NCBI GenBank assembly: GCA_034508935.3
Contig: CM067446.1
Span: 2,069,797 to 2,133,796 of the forward strand
Reading direction: 5' to 3'
Origin: Berghia stephanieae
Taxonomy: Eukaryota > Mollusca > Gastropoda > Nudibranchia > Aeolidiidae
DNA: 64,000 nt
Made by a program: the position numbers and the translations under genes. Positions 61,763-64,000 of the stretch are shown here, one piece after another; the stretch's first letter is position 1; each line of letters starts with the position of its first letter. Below the pieces are notes generated by a model. That model made no database searches. It was not told where the DNA came from and saw only the letters and a list, made by a program, of their open reading frames with translations.

Positions 61763-62815
61763 GTAATCAGACCACCATTAGGCGTTGTCACACGTTTTAG
61801 GTCTCATGTCATTGTGCACAATTACCCCCCTTGTTTTTTCTAAACGATTTGATCCCTTTTATTTTCTCCAAGTTCTTTTTATCCCAATTTTTGTTTGACT
61901 TTTTGAGGATATCTTAAAATAGCCCAGACACGTTCTCTGCCATTTCCTTGCTTTCATTGATTTAACATTTCTAAGAAAAAGTTTGAGTTTTTGTTAAAGA
62001 GGAATTTTTCTTTATCACAGACTACCTAATTGGCTGTTTATCCCAAACACGAGATTTCGTTCCCCTTGCCGTCCACCTTCCTCCTCGTTTGTTGCACCAA
62101 GGGAAAGAAAAATGATAATATGAAAATGTTTGCACTGATCTGTTTGAATTGAACGCACCTCTATCTTGATCTTTGCATTGTGGTTTTAGGAGAATGAGCT
62201 AAAAACATTGACCTTGATTGTGAAACCAAATATGAGAATATTTTTATTTGCCATTTCCTGATTTTTGTGCAGTTAGGGACCATTCTGGCTACAACCAAAA
62301 TTGTACTGATTTTGGATACAATCAATGTATTTATCTGGCTATGTAACTGTTTTCCATTGAATTATCCAAGAATGAACTCATTAGGAAATAAGAAAGGGGA
62401 GAGAACATCTTCAAAATAGCAACTTGAATGCAAAACGTTATCTAAAATATGCTGAAGACACAAATTGAATATTAAGTGACTGACATGACCAAGTATTACA
62501 GTGTACGTGTTAATCCAAGTGCTTCTTGTATCAGTTCTAGAACTTTCCCTATGCGGAAAGTGTTAAGACGTGTTCTTTTTAAAATTGTTTTGTGATGAAT
62601 TGGAACAACCGGATAAAGTAATAAAGAAATTGAGACGATAAAATTGTACCAATCAATCAAAAGTTAGCATCGCTATGAAGAATGGGTTTGCAAAAGAAAG
62701 GGGAGAGAACTTTGTTAACAAACGATTAAAGAGAGAAGTAGAAGAAAAAAAAGATTTGATTAAAAAACTAAAGTAGATGAAATAAAAAGAGAGATCGGTC
62801 GATTGAAATTTGTAA
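61763..62815. other. LRMDA: LRMDA intron 6 stretch
   Basis: AT-rich and unique-looking. The missing C-terminal LRMDA exon was looked for and not recognised here. Confidence 0.5.
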
Positions 62816-62819
62816 CTAA

Positions 62820-63790
62820 ATGAGATTAAATAAACTGATAGCAATGAATGTTGAACAAGTATTAGATAAACTCATAGCAATGAATGTTGAACATGTATTA
62901 AATAAACTGATAGCAATGAATGTGGAACAAGTATTAAATAAACTGATAGCTATGAATGTGGAACAAGTATTAAATAGACTCATAGCAATGAATGTTGAAC
63001 ATGTATTAAATAAACTGATAGCTATGAATGTGGAACAAGTATTAAATAAACAGATAGCTAATAATGTTGAACAAGTATTAGATAAACTCATAGCAATGAA
63101 TGTGGAACAAGTATTAAATAAACTCATAGCAATGAATGTGGAACAAGTATTAAATAAACTCATAGCAATGAATGTGGAACAAGTATTAAATAAACTGATA
63201 GCATGAATGTGGAACAAGTATTAAATAAACAATAGCAATAATGTGTGAACAAGTATTAGATAAACTCATAGCAATGAATGTGGAACAAGTATTAAATAAA
63301 CTATAGCAATGAATGTGGAACAAGTATTAAATAAACTCATAGCAATGAATGTGGAACAAGTATTAAATAAACTATAGCAATGAATGTTGAACATAGTATT
63401 AAATAAACTGATAGCTCTGAATGTGGAACAAGTATTAAATAAACTGATAGCAATGAATGTGGAACAAGTATTAAATAAACTCATAAGCAATGAATGTGGA
63501 ACAAGTATTAAATAAACTGATAGCTATGAATGTGGAACAAGATTAAATAAACTGATAGCAATGAATGTGGAACAAGTCTTAAATAAACTGATAGCAATGA
63601 ATGTGGAACAAGTCTTAAATAAACTGATAGCAATGAATGTGGAACAAGTCTTAAATAAACTGATAGCTATGAATGTGGAACAAGTCTTAAATAAACTATA
63701 GCTATGAATGTGGAACAAGTCTTAAATAAACTGATAGCAATGAATGTGGAACAAGTATTAAATAAACTCATAGCAATGAATGTGGAACAA
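62820..63790. repeat. 36-bp minisatellite, about 27 units
   Basis: The monomer contains AAACTGATAGCAATGAATGT and GGAACAAGTATTAAAT. The period is a multiple of three, giving a 12-residue repeat frame (NKLIAMNVEQVL) that is broken by indels. Confidence 0.95.
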
Positions 63791-64000
63791 GTCAACACTG
63801 AATGTCCTACTGTAATGGAGACTGGTTGTATAAAACTGTCCGAGTCATTTGGCATTTGATTAGTTGGAAGATCCTGCTCTGTATGAAAAAGATACAAAAA
63901 GAAAACAAATCAACAAATGAAATATTGTGATACTGTCAGATGTCGAGTTTGTTATTATGACAACTGTTATCTCCCGTTTTCATTATCATAACTGTTATCT

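Noticed and set aside
62816-63217. 12-residue repeat protein on either strand
   Set aside because: The 36-bp period keeps frames open on both strands. Indels break them and no splice or start context supports a gene.

Overview
The window looks like nuclear DNA of an invertebrate animal, most likely a mollusc or other lophotrochozoan. It is AT-rich and has no operons. Its genes are split into short exons with GT-AG introns, and it is full of tRNA-derived SINEs, DNA-transposon MITEs and minisatellites. The species cannot be fixed from sequence alone. By rough addition, about 25 kb of the 64 kb is tandem repeat.

Three host genes are recognisable from exon translations. (1) The 3' half of PCYT2, ethanolamine-phosphate cytidylyltransferase, lies on the + strand at 975-6125 and includes the stop codon; its earlier exons are off the left edge. 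(2) A complete COQ7, the demethoxyubiquinone hydroxylase, lies on the - strand at 24250-33670. It has five coding exons and a poly(A) signal, and two introns hold large minisatellites. (3) Six exons of LRMDA, the leucine-rich melanocyte differentiation-associated protein, lie on the + strand at 39468-61762; its last exon or exons lie off the right edge. PCYT2 and COQ7 are convergent. COQ7 and LRMDA are divergent across a repeat-filled 5.8-kb interval. The genes belong to unrelated pathways: phosphatidylethanolamine synthesis, ubiquinone synthesis, and pigment-cell differentiation.

Layout. 1-6.1 kb: PCYT2 exons among minisatellites. 6.1-24 kb: intergenic DNA with a 38-bp array, many copies of a ~550-bp retroposon, a truncated LINE at 16.6-19.2 kb whose 3' end has been amplified into a ~75-bp array, and 47-bp and 35-bp arrays. 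24.2-33.7 kb: COQ7, with a 3.5-kb array of E-box-containing monomers. 33.7-39.4 kb: divergent interval with a pogo/Tigger-like element and four arrays. 39.5-64 kb: LRMDA, whose introns hold a second Tigger-like element, a 2.4-kb inverted SINE array flanked by a 14-bp direct repeat, a TTAA-flanked MITE whose end has become a tandem array, a 243-bp foldback MITE, and many minisatellites.

One PCYT2 exon and one LRMDA exon each lack a single base at a place that suggests a consensus error rather than gene decay. I saw no LTR or viral element, CRISPR array, rRNA gene or credible stand-alone tRNA gene.
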